Made by a program: the position numbers and the translations under genes
Assembly: GCF_015159595.1 (NCBI RefSeq)
Contig: NZ_CP063304.1
Location: 992,001 to 1,056,000 of the forward strand
Direction: 5' to 3'
Source of the DNA: Blautia liquoris
GTDB lineage: Bacteria > Bacillota > Clostridia > Lachnospirales > Lachnospiraceae
DNA length: 64,000 nucleotides
Notes under the pieces: generated by a model
The model's database searches: none
Told to the model about the DNA's origin: nothing
What the model saw: only the letters and a program-made list of their open reading frames with translations
Shown here: in pieces, positions 54,656-63,340 of the stretch
How positions within the stretch are numbered: the stretch's first letter is position 1
How the letters are laid out: every line of letters starts with the position of its first letter

Positions 54656-55741
54656 ATGAAAGATGATAAACTGGTAATGGGAGTGTTAGGGCTAGGAGAA
54701 GGCCGCAGCGTAATTTCAGCAGTACAAAAAAGTTCTTATTATGAATTGGGAAACATCTGTGATTTAAATGATGAACTTTGCAAAAAGCGCGTAAAAGAGT
54801 TTGGTTTGTCTAAATATACAACAAGATATGAAGATATGTTAGCAGATGATAGTATTGATGTCATTGGAATCTATACGCCGGATCAATTTCACGCCAAGCA
54901 TATCAAACAGGCATTAAAAGCAGGTAAGCATGTGATTTGCACAAAGCCGGTAATGATAGGGCTTGACCAGGCAAAAGATTTAGTTGGATGTGAGAAAGAA
55001 TCTGGAAAATTGGTTTTTGTCGGTCAGAGCAGCAGATTTTTTGAACCTTTAAAACGTCAGAGAGAACTATATGAAGAAAAAAATATTGGGGAGTTAATCT
55101 CTGTCGAAACACATTATAAAAACGATTCTCGTTGGTTTTTGGAACGAGACTGGAGCAGGCAGCCTGGATTTTCGTGGATGTATAATTTTATGATACATGC
55201 AGTGGACCTTGCGACGTGGTATATCCCTGAGATTGAAGAGGTTTTTGGATACGGATCTGTGAGTCCCAATATGAAAAGCTATAATATTCATACGGAAGAT
55301 ACGATGTCTTTTGTTATGAAAGATAAAAGCGGTCATTTTGCTACAGTAGAGGGAGCCTATGGAAGTCCATGTCTTGACGGGAACATAGAATTCCCAATTG
55401 AGTGTACCTTGCGGGGAACAACAGGTATTTCAAGGGGTGGATACAGCAAATTAAAATATTATGAAAGAACCATAGATGAAACCGGCAGGCATGACAGAAT
55501 GGAAACTTATGATGACAAACATGATTTCTATTTCCGCTTTGAGAAAGAAAATCATCATGCCGGAGAATATCAGAATTATATTGAATACTTTGCAAGGTGT
55601 TTACAGAAAAACATGACTCCAAAGCCAGATCTTTCTGAGGCAATTCATACGATTGGTATTATGGAGGCGATGAAACGTTCTCTTACAACAGGAATGCCGG
55701 TGAAAGTCTCAGAATTGATGCGTGAATATGAATTGGAGTAA
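54656..55741 (+). CDS. Gfo/Idh/MocA-family NAD(P)-dependent oxidoreductase
   Basis: A 361-residue oxidoreductase with a Rossmann N-terminus (VMGVLGLGEGRSVISAV), the IGIYTPDQFHAKHIKQALKAGKHV segment, the CTKPV motif (usual form EKP) and the C-terminal alpha/beta domain (HAVDLATWYIPEIEEVFGYG). Members oxidise or epimerise sugars, or help cleave glycosides through 3-keto intermediates. The substrate cannot be predicted. ATG 54656 lies after AAGAAGGG. It diverges from the AraC gene across 246 AT-rich bases in which I found no clear -35/-10 pair, and is probably co-transcribed with GH31. Confidence 0.85.
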   Translation: MKDDKLVMGVLGLGEGRSVISAVQKSSYYELGNICDLNDELCKKRVKEFGLSKYTTRYEDMLADDSIDVIGIYTPDQFHAKHIKQALKAGKHVICTKPVMIGLDQAKDLVGCEKESGKLVFVGQSSRFFEPLKRQRELYEEKNIGELISVETHYKNDSRWFLERDWSRQPGFSWMYNFMIHAVDLATWYIPEIEEVFGYGSVSPNMKSYNIHTEDTMSFVMKDKSGHFATVEGAYGSPCLDGNIEFPIECTLRGTTGISRGGYSKLKYYERTIDETGRHDRMETYDDKHDFYFRFEKENHHAGEYQNYIEYFARCLQKNMTPKPDLSEAIHTIGIMEAMKRSLTTGMPVKVSELMREYELE

Positions 55742-55857
55742 AACAAGTACAAAATCAGGAGAGAATTGTTCATAGACGAATCGCAGTAGAAATTACATAA
55801 TTGACATATGAGGAATTCTGACTTCTTCTGAATTTACAAATATATGGGGTGAAAAAT

Positions 55858-58275
55858 ATGAAAATATCCAGTTGGAATTACAATGATTATGAGGCGACAA
55901 TACGGTTTCATGAGGAACAGATATGTCTTAGACCGATCAGTGAAAGGATCATCAGATGTGTATACACAAAAAGGAAGGATATTAATGAGGATTCTTATCT
56001 GATTGAAAAAAAAGAAAAAACAAATGTGGGTTTTCAAGTGACAGAAGATGAAAAGTGTGTAAAGCTAATCACTTCCAGTATGTGTGTGGAAATCGAAAAA
56101 GATACTGGTCTTATGTGCTGGAAAGATGCTTTGACTGGAACCACATATCTTCAGGAGGCAGGTAAAACACTTACCCAGATCAATAAAGTTCAATACACAA
56201 CAGGGGGTGAAGCACCTGTAATTGAACGAAAAAAGACAGTGGATGGTGAGCGGAATTTTATATCCAATTTAAAGCCGAAAAGTGTTGGAACCACCTTTCG
56301 GGGACAGTTGAAATTCTCTTTTGCAGATGATGAAGGCATATATGGCCTCGGGCAAGGGGAAGAGGGGATTTACAATTACAGACATCATGTTCAATATCTA
56401 TATCAACACAATATGAGGATTCCAATGCCTGTTTTTTTATCTACAAGACGATATGGAATACTTGTGGATTGTTGTTCGCTGATGACCTTTAATGATGATG
56501 AGAGAGGGTCTTATCTCTACATGGATAGTATTGACCAAATGGATTATTACTTTATTACAGGAACTTGTATGGATGATCTCGTCAGTGATATCCGAGAACT
56601 AACCGGCCGCTCAGCGATGCTTCCCAAATGGGCATATGGATACATACAATCAAAAGAACAGTATCATTCTGCAGATGAATTGGTTGAAGTTGCAAAAAAG
56701 TACCGCGAATTAGATGTGCCCATAGATTGTGTTGTTCAGGATTGGAACTCCTGGGAGCCTGGAAAATGGGGAGAGAAGATTCTGGATCAAAACCGCTATG
56801 GAAATATGAAAGATTGTGCAGAAAAATTAAAAAAGATGCATGTGCATTCTATGGTTTCTGTGTGGCCGAATATGAATAAAGGCGGAGAGAATTATACAGA
56901 ATTTCTCGAGCAGGGATATCTGTTAAGTGATAACTCTACTTATAATGTATTCGATGAACATGCAAGATCCCTATATTGGAAACAGGCGAAAGAAGGACTT
57001 TTTGATCAGGGCTTTGATTCCTGGTGGTGTGATTCCACAGAACCTTTTACGGGTGCTGACTGGAATGGACCTGTGAAACGGGAGCCCTGGGAGCGATATG
57101 TGTTAGTCGGAGAGGACCATAAAAAATTTCTCGGAGCTGACAAAGCAAATATTTTTGCTCTGTTACATGCGAAGGGAATGTATGAAAACCAACGAAAAAC
57201 GACGGATAAAAAGCGGGTGCTTAATCTCACAAGGTCAGGTTATCTCTCAGGCAGCAAGTATGGCGCTGTTCTTTGGTCCGGAGATATCTATGCTTCGTGG
57301 GATACATTGAAAAAACAGATCGTAGAGGGATTGAATGTCGGACTTAGTGGTTATCCGTATTGGACTCTAGACATTGGCGGATTCTTCACTGTCGGATCAA
57401 AATGGCAAAACAGAGGCTGCGGAGCCAATTTGGATCCTTCGCCAAAATGGTTTTGGTGCGGGGAATATGATGATGGCATCAATGACTTGGGATATTGTGA
57501 ACTTTATACACGGTGGCTTGAATTTGCCTGCTTTCTTCCGATGTTCCGCTCACATGGAACGGATACCCCACGTGAAATATGGAATTTTGGAAAAAGAGGA
57601 ACGATATTTTATGATGCAATTGAGAAATTTATTAATTTAAGATACCAATTAATGCCATATATATATTCCGCTGCGGCAAACGTACATAGAAATCATGGAA
57701 CAATCATGCGGAGTCTGGTATTTGATTTTCTTGACGATGAAAAAGCAAGAGAGATATGTGATGAGTTTATGTTCGGGCCATCTATACTGGTATGCCCGGT
57801 GACACAGCCAATGTATTATGAGGCGAACAGTAAGGAGCTATCTTCTGTAAAACAAAGGGAATGTTACTTGCCGGCAGGATGTAATTGGTACGATTTCTGG
57901 ACGAATGAAGGCTTCACTGGAGGACAGAAAGTCACGGTACCTGCCCCCCTGGACCGGATTCCTCTTTTTGTCAAAGAAGGCTCCATAATTCCGACGGCAA
58001 GAGGGCTTCAATATGCAGATGATATTCCGGAAAAAGGAATCGAATATTGGATATACCCGGGTAAGGATGCGTCATTTGAATTATATGATGATGAAGGAGA
58101 CAACTATAATTTTGAAAAAGACGTATATACTCTTACAAGAGCCGTATGGAACAATGACGCCAGGACGTTCAAAGTAGAGAATGTTTCAGGGACATACCAC
58201 AGGCAGCCAAAAGAAGAAAGGTATACAGTCACAATTATGGATGTATCTGCATCTCCCGATACTCAAAAGGACTGA
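55858..58275 (+). CDS. GH31 alpha-xylosidase-like enzyme
   Basis: Retaining alpha-glycosidase of 805 residues. The N-terminal beta domain contains IYGLGQGEEGIYN. The barrel has KWAYGYIQSKEQYHSADEL and VPIDCVVQDW, typical of the alpha-xylosidase branch, then SWWCDSTEP with nucleophile Asp392 and LWSGDIYASW with acid/base Asp476. The C-terminal beta domains are complete. ATG 55858 follows GGGGTG. No signal peptide. Alpha-xylosidase activity on xyloglucan or corn xylan side chains is inferred from the motif pattern; alpha-glucosidase is the alternative. Its 3' end overlaps the antisense response-regulator gene by 41 bases. Confidence 0.88.
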   Translation: MKISSWNYNDYEATIRFHEEQICLRPISERIIRCVYTKRKDINEDSYLIEKKEKTNVGFQVTEDEKCVKLITSSMCVEIEKDTGLMCWKDALTGTTYLQEAGKTLTQINKVQYTTGGEAPVIERKKTVDGERNFISNLKPKSVGTTFRGQLKFSFADDEGIYGLGQGEEGIYNYRHHVQYLYQHNMRIPMPVFLSTRRYGILVDCCSLMTFNDDERGSYLYMDSIDQMDYYFITGTCMDDLVSDIRELTGRSAMLPKWAYGYIQSKEQYHSADELVEVAKKYRELDVPIDCVVQDWNSWEPGKWGEKILDQNRYGNMKDCAEKLKKMHVHSMVSVWPNMNKGGENYTEFLEQGYLLSDNSTYNVFDEHARSLYWKQAKEGLFDQGFDSWWCDSTEPFTGADWNGPVKREPWERYVLVGEDHKKFLGADKANIFALLHAKGMYENQRKTTDKKRVLNLTRSGYLSGSKYGAVLWSGDIYASWDTLKKQIVEGLNVGLSGYPYWTLDIGGFFTVGSKWQNRGCGANLDPSPKWFWCGEYDDGINDLGYCELYTRWLEFACFLPMFRSHGTDTPREIWNFGKRGTIFYDAIEKFINLRYQLMPYIYSAAANVHRNHGTIMRSLVFDFLDDEKAREICDEFMFGPSILVCPVTQPMYYEANSKELSSVKQRECYLPAGCNWYDFWTNEGFTGGQKVTVPAPLDRIPLFVKEGSIIPTARGLQYADDIPEKGIEYWIYPGKDASFELYDDEGDNYNFEKDVYTLTRAVWNNDARTFKVENVSGTYHRQPKEERYTVTIMDVSASPDTQKD

Positions 58276-59002
58276 CACCGGTCTGCCGTTTGAATATCCT
58301 GCTAAAGTAGCCTTGGTCCGTATATCCCACGGACTCACCCACTTGACGGATTGTATATTCCGGATGGTGGGAAAGAAGGCTGCGGGCTTTTTGAATACGT
58401 AAGTTGATAAGATATTTTGAGGGCGTGCATTGATAGCGTGAACAAAATATTTTGGTCAAATAACTTGAACTGTAGTGAAGAGATTTTGCCATCAGATTAA
58501 GATTGATTTCAGATGCATAATTTTTGACAATATAATCTCTTACCATCTCAGCAATTTCGTCGGGGGTGCTTCGTGAAGATGCCTGACTAAAGCTTGCGAT
58601 ATAATTATTCTCTTCACTTGAAAAGTAATCCTCCACTTTGGACAAAGCTTTTTTTAGTTCATCGGAATCAATGGGTTTTAAAAGATATTCAGAAACCCCT
58701 AGTGATATAGCTGATTTTGCATAATCAAAATCAGAAAATCCACTGGTTATAATAAATTGTGTCATGGGGTAATATTCTTTTACGTTTTTAATCAACGTAA
58801 GCCCATCCATGATGGGCATACGAATATCAGTGATTAATAGATCCGGCTGCAGTTCTTTCACCAGATCATACGCTTGAATACCCGTTTGAGATTGACCAGT
58901 TACAATAAAATCAGTGCCAAGATTGTTTATCTTCGAAACAAGATTAGTCAACAGTAATTCCTCATCCTCCGCAATTATGACGGTATACTGTGATGAATAC
59001 AT
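58235..59002 (-). CDS. Short response regulator (receiver plus AraC HTH)
   Basis: A 255-residue regulator made of a receiver domain (EDEE at 12-15, Asp59 in ITDIRMPIMDG, Lys in LLKPIDSDEL) joined almost directly to an AraC-type DNA-binding domain (INLNLMAKSLHYSSSYLTKIF and IRQVGESVGYTDQGYFSRIFKR). It lacks the long middle region present in the 505-residue regulator at 31695. It lies four bases after the kinase gene on the same strand, its natural partner. The 3' end overlaps GH31 tail to tail. Confidence 0.93.
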   Translation of the reverse strand: MYSSQYTVIIAEDEELLLTNLVSKINNLGTDFIVTGQSQTGIQAYDLVKELQPDLLITDIRMPIMDGLTLIKNVKEYYPMTQFIITSGFSDFDYAKSAISLGVSEYLLKPIDSDELKKALSKVEDYFSSEENNYIASFSQASSRSTPDEIAEMVRDYIVKNYASEINLNLMAKSLHYSSSYLTKIFCSRYQCTPSKYLINLRIQKARSLLSHHPEYTIRQVGESVGYTDQGYFSRIFKRQTGVSPFEYREMQIHP

Positions 59003-59006
59003 AAGA

Positions 59007-60839
59007 TTATTGCACCTCCTTTTTTCTATTCATGGTTTGCTCAGATTTATTATAACAGCCGATGGAGACTTTTCCGTGACCCTCCCTGGTATTTTCAAAA
59101 GAGAAAAGTGTGTTTTCGCCACAATAGAGCTTCCACCTGCAGTAGATATTAATGATGCCCATCCCGCCAATCTGCAGGGAGGGTATTCCATGTCTTGAAG
59201 AGACTTCTTTTATTTTTTGATGTAATTGTTGAATGGATTCGTCCGTAAAACCAGGTCCGGAATCCAAAACATCAATTTGCCACCGGTCCTTATATATTTT
59301 CCCTACAACAGAGATATTCCACGGAGGGATAGACTCCGTCCCATACTTTAATGCATTTTCAACTAAAGGCTGGAGTAAGAGTTTAGGGACAGGAGTATCC
59401 ATCAGGGCATCTTCAATAGTTACAGAGTAGTTTAGACTCGACTGATACCGTATTTTCATACAATACAGATATCTGTTTACGTAGTCCACTTCTTCCTTAA
59501 GTGTAACGGTCATGGATGAACCGTCAGTGATATAACGCATAATCGTTGATAAATTTTTGCACATGGTGACAATCTCGTCGGGCTGCCCATTCTCAGCAAG
59601 TACACTGATGCTGGAAAGCGAGTTGTAATAAAAGTGCGGATTAATCTGTGACTGAAGAGCAAGATATTGTGATTTTTCCTCCTGTTGTCTGGTTTTCACC
59701 AACTCATCCATAGACTCTTTCAATCGAAGACTCATATGATAAAAAGCCTGATAGAGCTCCTCTGTCTCTTGTATGTTCGAATGATATGTCAAATCCTTTA
59801 TCTCACCCAATGTTCTGATTTCCATCGATTGAATCATGTGTCTTAAATATTTGATAGGATTGACAAGGTTTTTCGACATGATATAAGACAAAGGAAATGT
59901 TGAGAGCATCAGAAGAAAGCTGAAGAATAGTAAAAACTTTACCATTGTATGTACAGGCTGTAAAATAACATCTTCTTGCTGAATTAGTAAATAAGTCCAT
60001 CCGGTATAAGGAGAATAGGAATAGCTAAGAATTTCATTCGTTCCCTTTGTGTTGTTTTGGATGACTGTATTGTTTTTGGCTGTTGCAGAAGCTGCAGAAC
60101 TTGCAATATTATAATACTTTCTGCAGGCTTTATGGTCAATGTTGTCTGAATCATATGGATAAATTATCTTTCCGCTATCTGAGAAGATATATACATCAGC
60201 CGACTGATTTGATTTCTTTTTGTATCTTTGTATTACCTGGAAGACGCTCTTGCAGCTTTTATTGGTTTCTATCATTCCAATTGTTCTGCCATGAGAGTTG
60301 GTGAATGTTCTATAGAGTGAAAGAGACCAGTTAGAGAAATTCATGGTTTTTTCACTATACTGTGGCAAACTTATATATTTTCTCCCATTCAGGCTGAGAG
60401 TTTTCTTCAGCCAGGGGAGAGAATCCAAATCCACCCTATCAGTTCGTGTTAATAGGCCATAAGAAATTTTATTTCCGGACAGATCAAACAGGTTGATAAG
60501 ATCTGTTCGAACATCGGTGCCGTTGATGGAGGAAAGCAGATCAGACAGTTCTTTTAAGGAACCATGTTCCGTGTTTAAACTGAAGTCCGGATTTAATTTT
60601 TCTCCAATCAGACTGCTGTAATTAATATTATTGGACACAATATCCATACCTTGAATGGAATACTCAACCTGAGTTTGAATGGAAGAGTTGACTTCATTAA
60701 GGGCTTGTTTTTCCTCATTTATAAGTTTTCTTGATACATAGAAATAGAAAAACAAAGTAAAAACAATTAAAATAAAAGCTGTGATGATAAGGTAAGTTTT
60801 AAAAATCTTTTTCTGCATGTTGACAGGATTTTTCTTCAT
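59007..60839 (-). CDS. YesM-type sensor histidine kinase
   Basis: Sensor kinase of 610 residues. Two membrane segments (about 13-33 and 295-318) flank an extracellular sensor region. A HAMP-like stretch leads to QSQINPHFYYNSLSSI with the phospho-acceptor His, the N box LLLQPLVENALKYG and the G box VLDSGPGF. It starts at ATG 60839 with GGAGATAGC upstream and is co-transcribed with the short response regulator. Together they diverge from the binding-protein operon at 60978, which is the likely target. Confidence 0.92.
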   Translation of the reverse strand: MKKNPVNMQKKIFKTYLIITAFILIVFTLFFYFYVSRKLINEEKQALNEVNSSIQTQVEYSIQGMDIVSNNINYSSLIGEKLNPDFSLNTEHGSLKELSDLLSSINGTDVRTDLINLFDLSGNKISYGLLTRTDRVDLDSLPWLKKTLSLNGRKYISLPQYSEKTMNFSNWSLSLYRTFTNSHGRTIGMIETNKSCKSVFQVIQRYKKKSNQSADVYIFSDSGKIIYPYDSDNIDHKACRKYYNIASSAASATAKNNTVIQNNTKGTNEILSYSYSPYTGWTYLLIQQEDVILQPVHTMVKFLLFFSFLLMLSTFPLSYIMSKNLVNPIKYLRHMIQSMEIRTLGEIKDLTYHSNIQETEELYQAFYHMSLRLKESMDELVKTRQQEEKSQYLALQSQINPHFYYNSLSSISVLAENGQPDEIVTMCKNLSTIMRYITDGSSMTVTLKEEVDYVNRYLYCMKIRYQSSLNYSVTIEDALMDTPVPKLLLQPLVENALKYGTESIPPWNISVVGKIYKDRWQIDVLDSGPGFTDESIQQLHQKIKEVSSRHGIPSLQIGGMGIINIYCRWKLYCGENTLFSFENTREGHGKVSIGCYNKSEQTMNRKKEVQ

Positions 60840-60916
60840 TCCGCTATCTCCTTTACCCTGTTAACCTATTATATCATTTTAGTAAAAAAAGTACAAATAG
60901 TGTTTAAAAATATCTA

Positions 60917-60946
60917 TAGACTTCAATAAAATGTACAGAGTATAAT
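60917..60946 (+). promoter_or_regulatory. Promoter of the third ABC-transporter operon
   Basis: TAGACT (60917-60922), 18 bases, and a perfect TATAAT (60941-60946), 32 bases before the lipoprotein start. Confidence 0.65.
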
Positions 60947-60977
60947 TTAACTATTAAGAAAAAAGGAGATATCAAAG

Positions 60978-62354
60978 ATGAAAAGGAGAACGATTAGTGT
61001 TTTTATCAGCATCATGATGGCTGGGGCTTTTGCAGCAGGATGTGGGAATGCCGATAAAACGAAAGAAACAAATGATGCAGTAAAATCGGAAGCATCGAAA
61101 AGCGAAGAGGATACAAAGGACAATAAGGAATATGCAGGAGAGGAGCTAAGCATCATGGTTTCCGCAGGATGGATGGATAACCGTTATGATGAAACAATCA
61201 AACGTTTTGAAGATACCTATGATGTCACGGTGGATTTACAGACGATACCTGCGGATCAATATGGTGATTTACTTTCTTCGAAATTGACAACAGATTCCTG
61301 TACCGATATTTTTTGGATTCAGTCAAACCCCTTTGCTATTGCATCACAGATTGTAGATCCCGAGAAATACTGTATTGATTTTTCCGATGCAGAATGGAAA
61401 TCGGTAATTCCGGAAACCAGAATTCCATCCTGTGAATATGACGGCAAATTATATGGCCTGCAGATCTGGCATAATTCGCTAGAATACGTGATGGTATATA
61501 ATAAAACGATGTTTGAAGAACTGAATCTGACTGCACCAAAGACATACGAGGAGCTGCTGGATGTCTGTATGAAGCTATCTGATGAAGGAATTACTCCATG
61601 GCTTATGCCAGGGGCAGACGGATGGCAGCATCAGCTGGCGTTTTTCCAAATTGGCGGGGCTTATGAAGCTGATCAGCCGGGATTGTATGATAAACTGAAT
61701 AAGAATGAGGCAACATTCGCAGATAACAAGCTTATGATTAAAGTTTTAGAAGAATTTAAAGAATTATCGGATAAGGGATATTTCGGAGAAGATTGGATTG
61801 GTACGGACAGCACAAATATGATAAACGAATTCGGAGACAGAAATTGTGCAATGGCTCTGGCAAATTCGTCCACGATTAAGCAAATTCAAGATGAGACAGG
61901 CACTTCAGATGAGTTTGGTATGTTTCTTGAACCACTCGCTGAGAATACTTATTTCCCCACGAGCCCTGCAGGTCCTACAATGTTTGGCTATAAGGGCAGC
62001 GAACATCCCGAATTGGTTAAAGAATTTTTTAAATTTGTGACTACAACGAAGAGTCTTCAAGAAATTTTGGATAATTCGCCGTCATATACGAACCTTGATG
62101 TGAATGATGACAAGCTGAAACAACATTGGCTGCCAGAGGAAGAAGAATTCATGTCTGATATTCCGGAAGAGAAGATGAAGACCTCTGTTCTGCAAAATGG
62201 CACCAAATATACAAATGACTACTGGATGCAGTTTGGTCAGGATATGATAGCCTATTGTACCGGGCAGATGGATGCGAACACTGTATTAAAAAATATGGAT
62301 GTCAACAGGGCAGAAGCGGCTAAGGTTGCTGAAGACCCGGATTGGGCGAAATAG
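60978..62354 (+). CDS. Sugar ABC transporter substrate-binding lipoprotein (MsmE-like)
   Basis: A 458-residue binding lipoprotein. The signal peptide ends at AAGC (Cys22), followed by a charged linker. The body matches the smaller CUT1 type: LSIMVSAGWMDNRYDETIKRF, QIWHNSLEYVMVYNKTMFEEL, AYEADQPGLYDKL. It differs clearly in size and sequence from the two LplA-like proteins upstream. AAAAGGAGATATC precedes ATG 60978. Two permease genes follow after a strong hairpin. Confidence 0.93.
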   Translation: MKRRTISVFISIMMAGAFAAGCGNADKTKETNDAVKSEASKSEEDTKDNKEYAGEELSIMVSAGWMDNRYDETIKRFEDTYDVTVDLQTIPADQYGDLLSSKLTTDSCTDIFWIQSNPFAIASQIVDPEKYCIDFSDAEWKSVIPETRIPSCEYDGKLYGLQIWHNSLEYVMVYNKTMFEELNLTAPKTYEELLDVCMKLSDEGITPWLMPGADGWQHQLAFFQIGGAYEADQPGLYDKLNKNEATFADNKLMIKVLEEFKELSDKGYFGEDWIGTDSTNMINEFGDRNCAMALANSSTIKQIQDETGTSDEFGMFLEPLAENTYFPTSPAGPTMFGYKGSEHPELVKEFFKFVTTTKSLQEILDNSPSYTNLDVNDDKLKQHWLPEEEEFMSDIPEEKMKTSVLQNGTKYTNDYWMQFGQDMIAYCTGQMDANTVLKNMDVNRAEAAKVAEDPDWAK

Positions 62355-62389
62355 TCAGAGAACTTTTGGTCTTAATATTTTAATGAAAA

Positions 62390-62425
62390 TGTAATGCCGG
62401 AGGACAAAGCTTCTTCGGCATTACA
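62390..62425 (+). promoter_or_regulatory. Hairpin between binding-protein and permease genes
   Basis: TGTAATGCCG (62390-62399) pairs with CGGCATTACA (62416-62425). It has no T tract. Such stems after the binding-protein gene are known to protect its mRNA and reduce permease expression, which suits the higher need for binding protein. Confidence 0.7.
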
Positions 62426-62461
62426 TTACGTAAAATTCAAGAAAAAGGAAGTATAACTAAT

Positions 62462-63340
62462 ATGAATAAAAAAAGAATTTATCCGCAATGGTTTCTGATT
62501 ATTCCGCTAACACTATATATTGTATTCTTTTTACTACCCAGTGTTTTGGGTCTGCTCTATTCTTTTACTGACTGGAATGCCAGAAGTCTTGATAAAATTA
62601 ATTTTGTCGGAATTCAAAATTATAAAGACATTTTTACCTCGAACAAAGATTATGCCTCAGGAATCTTTAATACACTGAAATTTACTGTGATTTCCAATGT
62701 GATTAAACTGATACCTGCACTGTTCATAGCAATCATGTTACAAGAAGGTCTTAGAGGAAAGAATGTATATAGAACGATTCTTTACCTTCCATCCATATTA
62801 CCGTTTCTTATCATTGGTCTTACTTTTAAATCTATATTTAACTATAATACAGGGCTTTTAAATACAGCGCTGGACTTTTTCCATCTGGGTTTTATGAAAC
62901 AGAAATGGTTGTCGGACTTAGATGTTGTCTGGAAATCAATATTTGGGGTAGATGCATGGAGAGGTATCGGCTATGTTATGACCATATTTTTAGCGGGGTT
63001 GAATACAATACCGAGATCATATTATGAGGCAGCTGAGATCGATGGTGCGAACTTCTGGCAGAGACTAAGGCATATTACACTTCCTATGCTTTCCGGTTCC
63101 ATTATGATTAACTTAGTGTTTGGCCTTACATATGGCTTAAAAGTGTTTGATATTATATATGTTCTCACAAATGGCGGTCCAGGGCATGCGACAGAAGTGA
63201 TCACTACATATGCTTACCAACTTTACTCAACGGGTCAATACGGGATGTCAACTGCTTTAAACTCAATCTTGCTTATCATAACCGCAGTGATTGGTGTGGT
63301 CGTAGTAAAGGTTATGAGTAAAAAGGAGGTACAGCAGTGA
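62462..63340 (+). CDS. Sugar ABC transporter permease (MsmF/UgpA type)
   Basis: A 292-residue CUT1 permease with six membrane segments, beginning QWFLIIPLTLYIVFFLLPSVLG, and the EAA loop NTIPRSYYEAAEIDGANFWQRL. LTNGGPGHATEVITTYAYQLY is a typical CUT1 segment before the last helix. Start ATG 62462 follows AAAGGAAG. The stop overlaps the next start by one base (TGATG). Confidence 0.93.
   Translation: MNKKRIYPQWFLIIPLTLYIVFFLLPSVLGLLYSFTDWNARSLDKINFVGIQNYKDIFTSNKDYASGIFNTLKFTVISNVIKLIPALFIAIMLQEGLRGKNVYRTILYLPSILPFLIIGLTFKSIFNYNTGLLNTALDFFHLGFMKQKWLSDLDVVWKSIFGVDAWRGIGYVMTIFLAGLNTIPRSYYEAAEIDGANFWQRLRHITLPMLSGSIMINLVFGLTYGLKVFDIIYVLTNGGPGHATEVITTYAYQLYSTGQYGMSTALNSILLIITAVIGVVVVKVMSKKEVQQ

Noticed and set aside
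58316-58334. GTCCG/CGGAC hairpin as terminator at the GH31/regulator junction
   Set aside because: Only 5 bp of pairing and no T tract.
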